NCBI GenBank assembly: GCA_025504975.1
Contig: JANUWI010000019.1
Span: 930,001-994,000, forward strand
DNA length: 64,000 nucleotides
Reading direction: 5' to 3'
Source: Plenodomus lindquistii
Taxonomy: Eukaryota > Ascomycota > Dothideomycetes > Pleosporales > Leptosphaeriaceae
A program made the position numbers and the translations under genes. Below the pieces are notes generated by a model. That model was not told the origin of the DNA. It was given only the letters and a program-made list of their open reading frames with translations, and made no database searches. Of the stretch, positions 13,101-24,803 are shown piece after piece; the stretch's first letter is position 1; every line of letters starts with the position of its first letter.

Positions 13101-16100
13101 ATGAATAAAATCTGCCACGAAAGCGTGTAGCAGCCAATCTCGGAACACGCGTAAAGAAATCAAATCTAGTCTACTATTTGTTAGTATCATGCTCCCACAA
13201 GCACAGACAGCTACTGCCAAATAACAGAAAGCTTACCAAGAATTGTCTTTTACTGCTACAACTAGCAGATCAGGGTCCCGCAATCCGAAATGGAGCTTGT
13301 AGTCGTGATAGGCATATCTTGCACTAAACTCCAGGCCTAGCTCATCTATCAGACTAACTTCTAATATAGATTTCAAGAACAATAGTCTGTAACTCTCATG
13401 CTGCATAAACTTTAAAAGCAAACAAGCCAAAGGGTTTCCGTTAACCAGAAGCTCTGCAGTAAACAGGTTAAAGTGTACCAGAAGCGTGCCAGAAGTAGTA
13501 ACAAGCCAATAGTGTTATAGTCGTTCAAGCGAGTGCCAACCACTCGCAGTTATAGAACTAAAATCAGCCCAGTTTACTATCACGGCATCGCATAGTTCTG
13601 TACTATCCTGCAGAACGAACATACGCAATTTCTCGAACACGCGGTACATCATAGCTCTATGAGATTGGAGCAGAGATCCATACAAAGCTAGATGCTCTAA
13701 TCAGACTAAATCGCAGTTCTCCTATATAACTATCAAGCTCTAAAGCAGCACGGAGATAGCAACGTCCTGCTGCAGAATAATATCAAAATCAATAGTTTCA
13801 ACGTCATACGTGCTGGCACATAGTAGAGCGATTTCTGTAGCTCTTGCATGAAGCTCACTCCTCTGCTCATTATCTAAAGAAGAAGCTGCTCTCACCTTAA
13901 GTCTCTTAAGCCACTTAAAGCAAACCAAACGTAGTTCAGCGAGGTAGTCAAGGGCATACGTGTAGACCCCAGGAGATCCAGTCAGGCTCATCATACGCCA
14001 GACTAGCAATAAAAAGCTAGCTAAAGCCCGCCATAATTCCCAGTTCTCTAACACTCGTTAAAGGGCGATCTCGAGTTGTTTAAGCATTGCATGCCTAAAA
14101 GACTCGTCTACTACCAGCGCATAATTTGTCCGCTCGATGTTTCTGCTTAGCAAACTAGCTTGTTGTACGATCTAGAGGATCAGGCATTACGTCTCTACCT
14201 TAGTAAAATCTATCGCGGAAGATGCCAATTGCATAAGCACATTAGGGTAGATAATTTGCCTGCTAAAGGCCATCGTCCCAAAAGCCTTGTATTCCTCAAT
14301 AGAAAAATAAGCAGGGCAATCAGATAAACTAGCCTTTGGGATGGAAAGAATTAGTTAGCACGGTGAATCTGCAAATTTGTAAATGTGCATATAGCGTACG
14401 CGGGAGTGAGAACACGAGAAAGAGCACTTACGATGACTTCGTTGGCCGGGACGCTATCTGGTGCCGAGGGCGGGTGGTACATGAAGCGATCTAGATACTT
14501 TGAGCGCTGTGGCATATAGTACATGCAAAACTTTGGAACGTCTTCGGTACACTTCGGAGTTTCTGTAGTAAAAGTACCCAACGATTTGTCGAAGTACGGG
14601 AGAACAAGGAACAATCCGCCTTTGATAGTACCACGAAGAGAGCATCTGTAAGAGGTCTTGATGTCTGTCAAGATTGTAAGAGCACGAAGGCTTCTCGGCA
14701 TTACGATCGCGATGACAAAGAATCTCGCTTGTCATGTACATGGAAGTGTCTCGCCAATCGCTGAAAGCTTGCGGTATTCTGAGTTCAAAGACCGTGGACT
14801 TCGCAACGGAGATGTTCGAAGATACCGGCCACTCATATATGGTAATGCTCAATGCGTCTGCCTGTTTCTTATGGGAGCAACGAGAGCACCAGTTCGGATG
14901 CCGAGTCTTCGTGTATCCATGACGGCGGCTGTAGACGTAGGTCTCGACATCGCAGCTTGTACTGTTGTACTGATTTATGAGATTGTCATATCTTATCTTA
15001 AGCTGCTTCAGCTCCTGACATTTCTTCGCGCGCTTCTTTGCAGCATCGCGTTCGATCTCAACTAGCGTGGCTTGAAGTTCTCTGGATTCGTCGAAGAATC
15101 TGACGGCGAACGAGGACGAATGGCCAAATGACCGGAAGACAGAAGGAAGGCTCGGTGATGCTGCTTCGCGTCGCGATTGGACATATCGTTCGACATTGTG
15201 CAGACGTTCCATGTCATTCTTGAGAGGAAGTACAAGGCACTGAAATTCTGTGATGTGGAGTTCATGGTCGTATTCACACAGAAGAGGATATTGGGCGCAT
15301 GCAGACCGATCGCATGCGATCCAGAGTTCCGCAAGAGTCAGGTACATGACCGACATACTGATCGGACTTCTTGCGTACGCAGCACTGGCATTGGCAAAAT
15401 AGTGCTCGATTAGGCGACGGAGTTCTCCGCAAGTTGCTGTATTGTTGAGATTCAGAGAGGTCCATGTTTGAAGATGCTGGTCGACCCAATTCTCCAGCGC
15501 TGCGAGGCGGAAGTATTTGCAATGGTTAGAGCTATCAACCCTTTCTGGAAGCCTAGCAGTGGGGAAACTCCGGAATTCTGAGCTGGGTCTGAAGGCTGAA
15601 GATGAAAGATTGTGTGGTCGAATTTCGCGTTCCCAACAGAAAAGTGTCAAGAGCCGATAGTTTCATGTCGAGATCGTTATCTGGATGGATGTTCTTCACT
15701 ACTGTGGTATCAATGCTCATATCGGTACTCTGTGTTAAACCTTGCCAGTGTTGGTCGATGATGGCATGAGCGTTCAAGAGGCATCTTTTAGTCGACTCTG
15801 TCCAAGAGGAAAGAAGACATTCGGATTGTTTCAAGCGCTCGAACTTGCGTAGTCGTCGGACTAGCTTGGCAGATATGTTGTGAACAGTCTGGATACCCAG
15901 GCTTTTCCAATGGGTTTTGGCCTAGAGACAGCAAACTATTAGCATCTGAGCTTTAGAGAATGGTGCTCACACATACCGTATCAAGTAACCGTGACAACAT
16001 GCAGATCATGGAAGCCTTGTAGACTTGGTTGGGGGATTGCGGGTGAACCAAAGTTGTAGAACGACCCGAACGAGAAGCCATAGTGGGGACCGCCACCACG

Positions 16101-16812
16101 GCTGTTTGCCTTGAGTCCATAGCACATCTTCGCGAGTGGCCTTTGTGATGCGTTTCACATCAGTCGTCTCGCCAAGAACCGCGATAACGGTCATTAGGAA
16201 GTCGGTTACTAAGCCAGGTGCGGTAGTATCACGATGTTCATCTTCATCCTTGCCATTCTTGCGAGCTTGTGGTTGGAATCCTGGTGCGGACTGAGTTGCC
16301 ATCTTCGCGATTGTGCCAGCTATGGACTTTCGGAGGCTCGGGTCCATGATCTGTTCGACTGCAATGCGCGATGCATAGCCCGGAAATGCCCGCGTGAGTC
16401 GCGTAGCGCGCAGAGCCGCCTCGTTCATGGGCGCCAATTCAAAGAATTCGAAGTTCAGATATTCCGTCTGGCGGCTTATCAACATGCCCGCGTTCTGAGC
16501 CTTGATCTCGAGCGGCACGGGACTGTGAGTCTCGTCAGCCGTGAGACTAGAGAGAAGAGTTTCCAGCTGAACTTCGCTCACGTCACCGTAACTGTCCCGA
16601 TTGTCGTGTAGGTTCTTGATCATGGCTATGGCAGAAGTCACGGTATCAGTGTGACTCTCATCCACGATGGCCGCCAGATATTGCAGGGCTTGTATAACCA
16701 TGTCGAAGAGGCACCACTCATATGCAGCATCACTATCGTCCTTCTGAGGTAGCTCCGGTGGCAATACAACATGATGATAGAGGTAGGCTGCTTCCTGAGC
16801 CGAGAGAGCCAT
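7153..16812 (-). pseudogene. Giant DUF6606/DUF3638/DUF3645 family gene inactivated by RIP
   Basis: Collinear pieces of one protein of about 3,200 residues run right to left. The DUF6606-type start is MALSAQEAAYLYHHVVLPPE at 16812. The mid region (15650-14454) includes LENWVDQHL, CGELRRLIEHY and STVFELRIPQAF. A partly mutated stretch follows (14350-11490), with CLPDPFTKVTGTEAAL near 12440. The DUF3638 entry is LLLEAESGIMVRKEQ and MGGGKSSTIVPI (about 10403-10370). An AT-saturated stretch comes next, then the C-terminal part PRSNRGFASLN to TQLNLFAGSLYIRS, ending at 7153. Clear introns are 15922-15976 and 10278-10338. Breaks: a frameshift at a C-run near 16030-16038, another near 15580, scattered stops at 14.4-11.5 kb, and dense stops below 10231. 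The spacing between landmarks matches an uninterrupted family member, so the AT-rich part is mutated gene sequence rather than an insertion. The family has a P-loop and no established function that I can cite. Confidence 0.85.
7760..10231 (-). other. RIP-saturated core of the giant gene
   Basis: The reverse strand still encodes recognisable family sequence at the right edge: IYYMPFSRNLRLSS, then HILSFKLIGIKSVLTDKREL, then VKFKLIYTIGF. Conserved glutamines have become stops, as in CVKNCGVLLI followed by TAA and LMLAT followed by TAG. The first stop is at 10229-10231. Toward 8000-9000 the sequence is almost pure A/T with TA dinucleotides, and nothing can be read. Family sequence reappears at the left edge (PTDLLVTADFMRTVEIP). 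This segment should hold the rest of DUF3638 and DUF3645. Confidence 0.75.
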
Positions 16813-19260
16813 CTTGTCAGAGCACAAGGTGCGTGTTGCCTGTGGCGATTCGTAATCGGTAACTGACTTTGAAAGCAGAGAACAGCTCTACTGTTATCAA
16901 CTGGCAGGGGTATTGCGTACTAGATCGGTAGTCGTAAGTTTATTCTACCGAATTATTCAATTTCTGATACAGAACAACAGCTACGGTAATGCTGGTGAGA
17001 ATTGTGAGAGTGTAGATGGGAGGTAGGTTGAGTTCTCAACCTAAGCCGAAGGAGGGGGGGGGGGGGGAGGAAGCAGGGGAGAGTTGCAGTTTTCATTGTT
17101 GAGCGTATTCATTTTCCTACGTAGTACTGCTGGGTCCTGAACGGTGAGATTCTTGAGCACAATTTTTGCCATTGAAAATTTTGCCATTGGATGGAAACGG
17201 GCGGTCACAAATTGGGATTCTCCAAGGGGCAGCGAATTCCATATCCACTGGATAGGGTCCAAATGTATTGCTTTAGTTGCGAGAATTAAGCCACGCCAAT
17301 TGTTTTCTTGATGAGTGTTATACCAGAGACTTTGTGCGTGTAAACGTCCTTCTTTGTCCGCAATTGCGGTCACCTCTGGACACCCACTACGCACTAGCTT
17401 GATTGCATTATTCGTAGCAGCAACCTACTAACCAGCTGCGTTGATTCAAAAACATCAGTATCGCAAAGGAGAAAACTCTTTCTAGCCTTGCTCTGGGCTC
17501 AGTGCGACAACAAAAGTACTGTAATCTACGTAGCCTGTCGTTCATGCTTTGCAATTTTTACTCATCAGTGCACTGTTAGGCTAGTAGACGAAGCTCAGCT
17601 TTCCCGGCTACATGGCTTCACCGGAAGCGTCCTTATCTCTCAACAGAAAAACGGTGTCCTAGACGAATTCCATTGTATCACAGAGAGGCGGGGTATGCAT
17701 GCCTGTGCTTATTGCACTAAAGCAAAGCTCAGGGCGCACACAATACAGGCGCACCGGTATGGAAGTCACAACGTGCAGTCCTGTGTCACGATATTCCAGT
17801 GGTGACAGAGATGGCACACCTAGGTGGTGGTGGCGATAGACGAAGTGAATTCAGACAGATAGTGGTAGCTCTCAGTATGCGATGGTGGGCATTACGAGTA
17901 ATATCGGTAAGCAAGCACTGCACCCACGCACTACGCAACCCTGGGCGTTGCGCATGGGCACGTTACCGGTATGCTAAGAGCCATATGACGCGCCACCCGC
18001 AAGCGTCGTAGTAGCTGCGCATAGACGGCCACCCAACACTCCTTATTTCGTTCCTGGATATTCATAGGGTGGCTCTGACCGCGGATAGGATACCCTCATG
18101 ATAAAGTATCGCAATCTCCACCAGCAATTAATCACAGATGAAGTCACTATACCTAGACAATATCGCCCTGATTCTCTCCGAAGGAAAAGTCAAGTATGTT
18201 ATCAATTGCGATACTTCGCATTACGAAAGAAACCAAAGTTATTTATGCATTGAGCCTATCTTCTTTTTAATTATACTTTCCTAACTTCTTGGTCCTTATG
18301 TCCAGACATCCTACTAGCCCCTAAAATATCTGAAACACACATGCAAAGTAGTCGATTGCCGAAATGAACGTAGAAGCAGACTCGGAACATATAGTACAAT
18401 TCAAACCCATCTCCCTCTCGACATCTACCTCGTTTACAGCCTTCGCAATAGGCCCAGGAGCGGATGACTGTCGCTGTACTGCAGGTGGTGACACGATATC
18501 TAGCGTAGTTGCAACGAGTGAACAGAATCAAGTCGACGTCACAGCTTGTCTTGCGTCGATTCCGTTGGAACGCACCCCAGCGGGCATCTTTCTTTGCAGT
18601 TGGTCATGGAAGCCAGCCTTCACTAGTGATTCATCACAAGTGGTGCACCACAAGTGGTTCGGTACTAGTATTCAGCCAATCTCGAGTAGCTCACCCATTA
18701 TTCGTCAAAGCTTGATCTGGATGCCTTTGAGAGCGGCATTTTTGTTGCTTGTACTGTACTGACGCAGTAGGCTATAGGATTATGAAGCACCGCAACTGAA
18801 AATGACGTTATCGTCGACCGTGTAATTGGTCCCATCGAGTCTTGTACTGCTTCTGATGGCAGGCAAAGGATGTTTCTTTAGGAGATGAGAGCCGTCAGTA
18901 CGGGGCAGATCTGAGTAAGGACTTTCCATGGGGCTCAGAAGTCTTGGTTGATACGACTAGTGACTACCCGCAATTTGTCAGTTTCAACTAAAGATATCGT
19001 CTGCTGGGAAAGCAGAGGAATGGTGTGGTTCACAACGTGTGCATATATTCAAAGTGCACCAATCAGGCACGATGGAAGGTTTACGATGACATCCCTCGCG
19101 TATGCTCTGAGTGCACAAAGCCTCATCATCCCCTCGGTCCACATGGCTAAGCGTTGAGAGCTCTACGTGTCCTTTAAACAAAGCATATTAATCTGATGCT
19201 GGCTTCTCGGGTTTGGAAGAAAGATTACACATACCTCTAAACAGACATATCACTGCTGCA
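16813..19260. other. Long spacer without a recognised gene
   Basis: Several open frames of 60-132 codons occur on both strands. None shows a known domain or consistent coding pattern. A minus-strand frame at 17041-17394 ends in a proline run produced by a 14-base G tract and has an ankyrin-like flavour (EVTAIADKEGRLHAQ), but nothing supports it further. The first about 150 bases probably include the promoter of the giant gene. Confidence 0.4.
17054..17067 (+). repeat. Poly-G tract of 14 bases
   Basis: An uninterrupted run of 14 G follows GGA. Such a run is prone to length change and to sequencing error, and it alone creates the polyproline tail of the minus-strand frame crossing it. Confidence 0.9.
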
Positions 19261-20916
19261 ATGGAGAGCCTTCCCCTAAGTGGCCTCACAACCGCGTCTG
19301 TGCGTGAGCGTCATGGCCGACTGTTGGCCGACAACAGTAACAAAAAGCCAGGCGCGATGGATCATCTGACCAATTCTCCGCTGTTTGCAATACAGTGCCT
19401 CACTCAGAGTGTGAAAATCACATCGCTGACGAGAACGCTCCAGTGCGGGTTGCTAGCAGAGATGTTGCTCGAATGTGGCAATGCTTCGGACATATCATCT
19501 CCGGACCAAAATCATATCGACAAACGATTGTTTTTTAATATCACCACTCCTTCTAGCATCTTCATCTGCGGTTCGCAGGGTTCAGGAAAGAGTCATACGT
19601 TGTCTTGCTTGCTGGAAAACTGTCTGGCAGATTCAGATGCGACAGTATTGCCGAGGCCTCTCTCTGCGTTACTGTTTCACTATGACACCTTCATATCCGA
19701 CGACGGCGGTTCGCCTTGCGAGGCAGCATTCTTGGCGTCTTTACCTGGAACTCGGGTGCGAGTCGTATGCGCTCCGACCAATCTGAGCACTATCCGGGTG
19801 AGTCTGGTTCTATCTTCAGTACATAGCTCCAGCACTGATACAAAGACGAGAAAACGTATCAGCACTTGGATGTCGACGTGGAACCGCTCCAGATTGACAG
19901 TCATGCTCTTAACACCAAGCGAATCCTCGACCTCATGGCTGTCAAGCCGGAAGAGGGGAGCGTTCCCCTCTATGTTCACACAGTCAATCGCATTTTGAGG
20001 GAAATGCGTATGTTTCAACAAGCGACTGGCACTCGATTTGACTATCAGACGTTCAAAACCGAAATCTTGGCGGCCGACCTTTCGCCAGCTCAGCTTGCGC
20101 CCCTTAGCCAGCGCCTTGCCATGCTTGAGAGTTTTATGCCACGAGCAGAAGACGAAGTAAGAAGGAAGAACAAGCGATACCATGGAGGAACAACGTGGAA
20201 GAACGAGGTATGAGGTTCGTGCACCATGGCCTATAACATAGTTGACGCACACATAGCCCGGCTTGTTGACAATAGTCGATCTCTCCTGCCCCTGTGTTTC
20301 GCCAGAGACAGCTTGCTCGTTGTTTAACATATGCCTGAGCTTGTTTCTTGAGCAAAGCATATCCTGCGGTCGCATCGTCGCCCTCGACGAAGCTCACAAA
20401 GTCAGTAATCAATCTTTAAACGAGCTTTGTACCTCTGAACTGACTCTCATCAAGTACATGACCGGCTCCCCAGAATCTTCGATGCTCACGAACACGCTCT
20501 TATCAACAGTGAGGCTTCAGAGGCATCTAGGAGCACGTATATTTGTGTCTACTCAAGAACCCACGATTGCGCCAGCTTTCTTGGACCTTTGCACCGTGAC
20601 GATAATTCACAGATTCTCTTCGCCCGCTTGGCTCCATGCTCTTGAAGCTCATATTGCACTCATGCAAAACCACGAACCTGGCCCCATGGATCAACGGAAG
20701 ACTTACCCCACAAACGGAAAGGAAAGTACAAGAAGGCTTTTCGAAAAGATTATCCGCCTCGACACTGGGGAAGCGTTCGTGTTTGCACCTGGTGCAACAG
20801 TAGCTATAGGCGATTTCGGATGTTCGTCATCAAACTGCTGCACCGGATCTTACGTCAAAGTCAAAATCAGATCAAGACTTTCAGATGATGGCGGACAAAG
20901 TGTCCTTGCTGATTAG
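19261..20916 (+). CDS. P-loop NTPase of a fungal conserved family
   Basis: Three exons, 19261-19797, 19851-20207 and 20257-20916, give about 517 residues. The introns are 53 and 49 nt (donors GTGAGTCT and GTATGAGG, acceptors GACGAG and ACATAG), and both splices keep the family reading frame. Exon 1 holds the Walker A motif SQGSGKSHTLSCLLE near residue 105. Exon 2 has VDVEPLQIDSHALNTKRI, and exon 3 has TIVDLSCPCVSPE, the Walker B-like VALDEAHKV near residue 340, and RIFVSTQEPTIAP. The C terminus (SDDGGQSVLAD) looks complete. The ATG at 19261 was chosen because the upstream extension has no ATG. The family is widespread in Pezizomycotina as an uncharacterised AAA-like NTPase. I know no established role. 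It appears intact among broken neighbours. Confidence 0.75.
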
Positions 20917-21724
20917 TTCAGCAATGGTCACTTCTCAGCTGGAAGCTGGCAAGGTAGTCTTGGTTGCATCTCAGAGTAGTGCTTGCAGGGAGCGTTTGTT
21001 CGACCCGTGATGCTGTTGAAACAAGGGAAGAAATGAAGCCGACGATCTGAGCAACAGAAGACGAAGCAACGTTGTGTTTTGCAGTATTTGCTGCAGTTAA
21101 AGTTACTGTAGCTGTTTCTCCAAAGAAAAGGAAAAGTGCTTATTACCTTTGGACAATGTGAATTTGTGTAAGAGCAAATCATGATGTAAGTTTCCATACC
21201 GACAAAGTACGTGCAGCGAAATCATGCAGACATTACATACGCATCTACGCTGCCCTCGTTAATGAGAAGACTGTACTATGATACAGTCATTGCCTTCCCG
21301 AAACGAGGGGCAAATTCCATGGTCTAACGAGTATGTACCACGTTGGCTTAGGAATTCAAAGTTCGGATGCATGAAGGCTACGGCAGCAGCTATTGGTTCG
21401 GCGATTATCAGTATGGGACTTGCACGATGCTACGGTACTCAACGTGGCCTCTTTAGCTTAGCTCGGCTTGGCTTCGCTTTACAACACAACCTAATCAGCA
21501 GTCCTGGAGGACTAGCTACACGCTTGTGAAGCGGGTTACGGTTCTGTGTACTCTGTACTCTGTCCTCTTACACATGTTCCTGGTCCAAGGCGTACCTAGC
21601 CAAGTGCTTGAAGTAGCACACGGTGCTATTGATCGCATTGTACGTACCTAGCCAGCGCGTCTAGCCGTGTTAGTTGAGGTTTCTTCGCGCATCACCTGTC
21701 CGACTTCGACAGAGACGAGTACGC
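20917..21724. other. Spacer between NTPase and kinase-like gene
   Basis: Only short frames without recognisable content. It must contain the terminator region of the NTPase gene and the promoter of the kinase-like gene. I see no clear TATA element or repeat. Confidence 0.4.
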
Positions 21725-22669
21725 ATGGCTTCGCCCGACTGCTCGGAGCCGCAGGATCAGCACGGCGCCAGCGATGGAGAGTCCGATCTAGACACGCCAA
21801 GCCGACGGGCGCCGTCGCCGCGGCAGTCATCTTGCGTGCAGCCCCCTGCGAGCAGCTCTTCGTCTGATCGACAGTCACGCCACGCGGGACGCGGTGGACA
21901 GTACTGCACCCACAGCTGCTTGCTTGGGTTGGTAAAGGGTGGCCGGCTTGACCTGTCGTGTCCAAACGCGAAGCATCATGGCACGAGTCGTCATCAGATC
22001 AGCTTGGCAACATTCCTCGAGCTCAGCCGCCAGCAGCTTTCTCAGGATTTGGACCAGAACTGTAAGCCTATAGGGATTCACGGAGCATGTGGAGTCCCCT
22101 TTCTCGTCAGGCTAGAGCCTCACGGATATGTCGTTGTCGCCAAAGCGTGTCCGATCGACTTTGTGTGTCGTCTCAGATGGGAGGCTGCCGTCTACGATAT
22201 GCTATGTCCTGTACAGGGCACGTATGTGCCGGTCTTACTGGACAATGTCGACCTCGATGTGCCGTACTACTACGAGGGCATCGCTAAGCTTGTGCACATG
22301 ATGTTCCTCAGCTATGGAGGCAAGCGCATGGACAAGCAGTTAGCTTCCGCTGACAAAACCTTCGCATCACAACAGGTCGACAAGTCTGTCAAAGCCATCC
22401 GTATGCTCGGAATACTGCACAGAGATCTCGCACCGCGGAATATGCTGTGGGACGATCGGGCACGCCGAGTGATGGTGATTGACTTTGAACGAGCAGAAAT
22501 GGAGGGGCCGCGACTGGCAGGATACGCAGATCAGCATGACTACGAATATCCTGTACTCGAAAGCGCAGATAGTCTCCTTCACGAATCGTGCAGATCTACT
22601 GTCCTGCTCACTGAAAGACCTTCTGAAGAGTGGAGTTGCAGTGAAGCTCGCACATACAGCACCGTGTGA
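21725..22669 (+). CDS. Kinase-like protein (fungal HRD/DFE type)
   Basis: The frame starts with MASPDCSEPQ and a low-complexity Ser/Arg-rich N terminus. It continues with the family block YCTHSCLLGLVKGGRLD, the region GACGVPFLVRLEPHGYVVVAK, and the kinase catalytic loop GILHRDLAPRNMLW, then VMVIDFERAE. HRD-x4-N is kept, while the metal-binding DFG reads DFE, as in aminoglycoside-phosphotransferase-like and fungal-specific kinase families. The ATG at 21725 is the first in frame. The last 40 codons overlap, in another frame, coding-like sequence of a DUF4470-type protein, so the natural 3' end may have been replaced. Such genes are common in accessory regions of Dothideomycetes. The substrate is unknown. 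Confidence 0.6.
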   Translation: MASPDCSEPQDQHGASDGESDLDTPSRRAPSPRQSSCVQPPASSSSSDRQSRHAGRGGQYCTHSCLLGLVKGGRLDLSCPNAKHHGTSRHQISLATFLELSRQQLSQDLDQNCKPIGIHGACGVPFLVRLEPHGYVVVAKACPIDFVCRLRWEAAVYDMLCPVQGTYVPVLLDNVDLDVPYYYEGIAKLVHMMFLSYGGKRMDKQLASADKTFASQQVDKSVKAIRMLGILHRDLAPRNMLWDDRARRVMVIDFERAEMEGPRLAGYADQHDYEYPVLESADSLLHESCRSTVLLTERPSEEWSCSEARTYSTV

Positions 22670-23399
22670 ACTGACAATCACATTCTCCGATACCGACGCT
22701 AGTATAGTGCTACGGTATCCGCTGCCGATTCAAGGAAACAGCACAAAGACTCGTATTGCCCGAAAGTCCTCGTACATCGAGGTGGATACGCTGATCAACA
22801 CAAGCGCCTGGACAAGCTTCCCTACTGTTTTCCCCTCCCGACTATGGAACACGGCGACGACGGCACGGGGTTCCGACTTCCATTTTGTGGATCTGAGGAC
22901 GCTGCCGATACTCGATACGACGTGTCACAGTGAGCTGCAGTGGCTGAACACCCACGCGGCTGGCATGTTTTCGCGGCATGAACGCAAGTCGAGAGAACAC
23001 GCAATGCAAGGGACGAGCAACACCAAGCCCGACGTGCGCGTGAGATTCAAAGACTCGCTATTCTCGCTCTTCATGCATTTCTCTGGCTTGCAGGGGCAGC
23101 AAGCGACGGTTTTCGGCCTGGACAATCGAAAGGGAGGCGGAGTCCACATGCTCATCTTTGTCGCGTGCATGAAGTTAGACATTGGAAGCCAAACCGTCGT
23201 CCTGGATGCGGCCGTGCTGCCCCTCACACGCAGTCTGGTACCTCGGATCAGGTCATTCTTAACGGCCGTCATGAAACGCGGACTGTGCTCGGTTCAGGTG
23301 GATGGTGAGGAACTTGATCTGTGGAGGCAGGCTTTGCCGTCGTTTGCAGAACGGTGTAGGGAATGGCGGCATCGTTTGTCTTGCACGTACGCTGGGTAG
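22560..23399 (+). pseudogene. C-terminal part of a DUF4470/MYND-associated protein gene
   Basis: From about 22560 a second plus frame, shifted relative to the kinase frame, becomes protein-like: LLKSGVAVKLAHTAPCELTI, DTDASIVLRYPLPIQG, SRLWNTATTARGSDFHFVDL, DSLFSLFMHFSGLQGQ, GGGVHMLIFVACMKLD, TVVLDAAVLPLTRSLVPR. This is the conserved C-terminal half of fungal DUF4470 proteins, many of which have an N-terminal MYND zinc finger. The N-terminal part, including DUF4470 itself, is missing. The tail directly abuts or overlaps the kinase-like gene. It is either a recombination remnant or the 3' part of an unusual fused gene joined by an intron I could not define. The tail itself has no internal stop. 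Confidence 0.6.
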
Positions 23400-23724
23400 G
23401 CCAGGCAGACGGAAGACGCAAATATCGTATTTTGTGCTTGTGGCCAAGGTTCATTACCTGAGGACTTCATTGTTGGTGTACCACATTGGCCCGATGTGGC
23501 TAAGTACGCTACCAGAGTCGCCATCTCGCCTATCTTCTCGGTGCCTCTTGTCAATCCACTATTCGATGGCACACCATAATCAATTCATCTTCGCGACATG
23601 GTCACAAGATATGCAAGACATTGTTGTGGCCTGAATAGAGATATACAGCAGCTATACGAGCAAGTCACGATGCAAGACACAAGGACAGGATGGCATAACC
23701 GTCAAGTACAAGTATTATTGTAGC

Positions 23725-23751
23725 GGAGATAGTACTCGTCGTACTATCTCC
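23725..23751. repeat. Perfect inverted repeat (11-bp stem, 5-base loop)
   Basis: GGAGATAGTAC at 23725-23735 and GTACTATCTCC at 23741-23751 are exact reverse complements around TCGTC. It lies in the spacer just before the dynamin GED fragment. It could be a hairpin or a transposon footprint. Confidence 0.7.
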
Positions 23752-23761
23752 TCAATCTCGC

Positions 23762-24103
23762 ATGCTGAGCTTGGGCGTAGTGGTAAAGCTAGAAGATGTG
23801 AATCAAACTCGAGCACGGAGTAATGAGGATGACACAGTATTATACATTTACAACCTCCTCCGATCCTACTACAAAGTCACTCGAAAGCGATTTGTAGATT
23901 GTTTTCGAATGCAGGTCGCCGATACTTTACTTGTCACTGGTGACGATACACCGATGACATTTTTTTCCGCCCAATTTGTCTCAAGTATGACCCCTGAAAA
24001 GCCTGAAGACATTGCAGGAGAGGATTCGATTGTCAAACGCCGCCGATACGACTTAGAGAAGCTCATCAACCAGCTCCAGGAAGGAAAAAAGATCATTGGG
24101 TAG
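23762..24103 (+). pseudogene. Orphan dynamin GTPase-effector (GED) domain fragment
   Basis: The frame encodes VLYIYNLLRSYYKVTRKRFV, MQVADTLLVTGDDTPMTFFS, EDIAGEDSIVKRRRYDLEKL and LQEGKKIIG. This is the pattern of the C-terminal GED of fungal dynamin-like GTPases (helical bundle, conserved AGED). There is no GTPase domain or middle domain upstream; the preceding 100 bases contain only spacer and an inverted repeat. It is therefore a gene fragment of about 110 codons. It has kept its frame, so loss of the rest may be recent, or it may be transcribed as a stand-alone piece. Confidence 0.65.
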
Positions 24104-24803
24104 AATCCCTGCGAAAGAGGTACTGGTGAAGCAGTGTCGAAGGTGGCAATGGTCATGTGCCCTCAGCCACGTGACTGAATAGCGCCATTATCGTGATCGG
24201 CCGCCCGATGCGCACCCCACCACTTTTTGGGGTATCACCAAAATGAGGCTGTTAAGCCACATAATTACAGTAGATACTGTTACAGGAATTTTTGGTGGAT
24301 TGCTCCAGAAACCTATACAACAAACTTTGCTACTCGGGCTTCATTCGTGCCTATTTCGTGATTTTGCGCGATTCGGGGCCTGTTATGCTGCCCTGTTCGC
24401 GCTGATCGGGAAACAACCCCTTTTTATAGTATATTGGGTTTAGCGCAGCCGTGGCAGAATGCATACTCAGGCACGCTGTGCGCATAGTGCTCAACAGCAG
24501 CTACACTTATCCCTCTGTAATGTCGCGTACCCGTGCACGTTAGCGTTCCAAGAAAGGACAGCTCCCTACGGAGATGTCAATATTGATGGTGATAGTTGCG
24601 CCATGGTAGTGGTATACCAGGGTTAGATTGTGGGGGATTAAAAGCTTTGGACTTGGCACGTTTGTGCTGTCCACGTATCTAAGAGATCACCTCTTCTGCA
24701 GCAAGATTCTAAAGAGTGTAGTAGTTGAGATCAGACTACATTTAGTCTATATTGAGGCTTTGAGTAGAAGTGCGTGGCGATTGGAAGATGCACTACCGCA
24801 CGC
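24104..24803. other. Spacer, 3' region of the UPRT fusion gene
   Basis: No supportable gene. The right part probably contains the 3' UTR of the minus-strand fusion gene. Confidence 0.35.

Noticed and set aside
17041..17394. Minus-strand frame with a polyproline tail
   Set aside because: The tail comes only from a 14-base G run, and the rest has no firm domain or family pattern.
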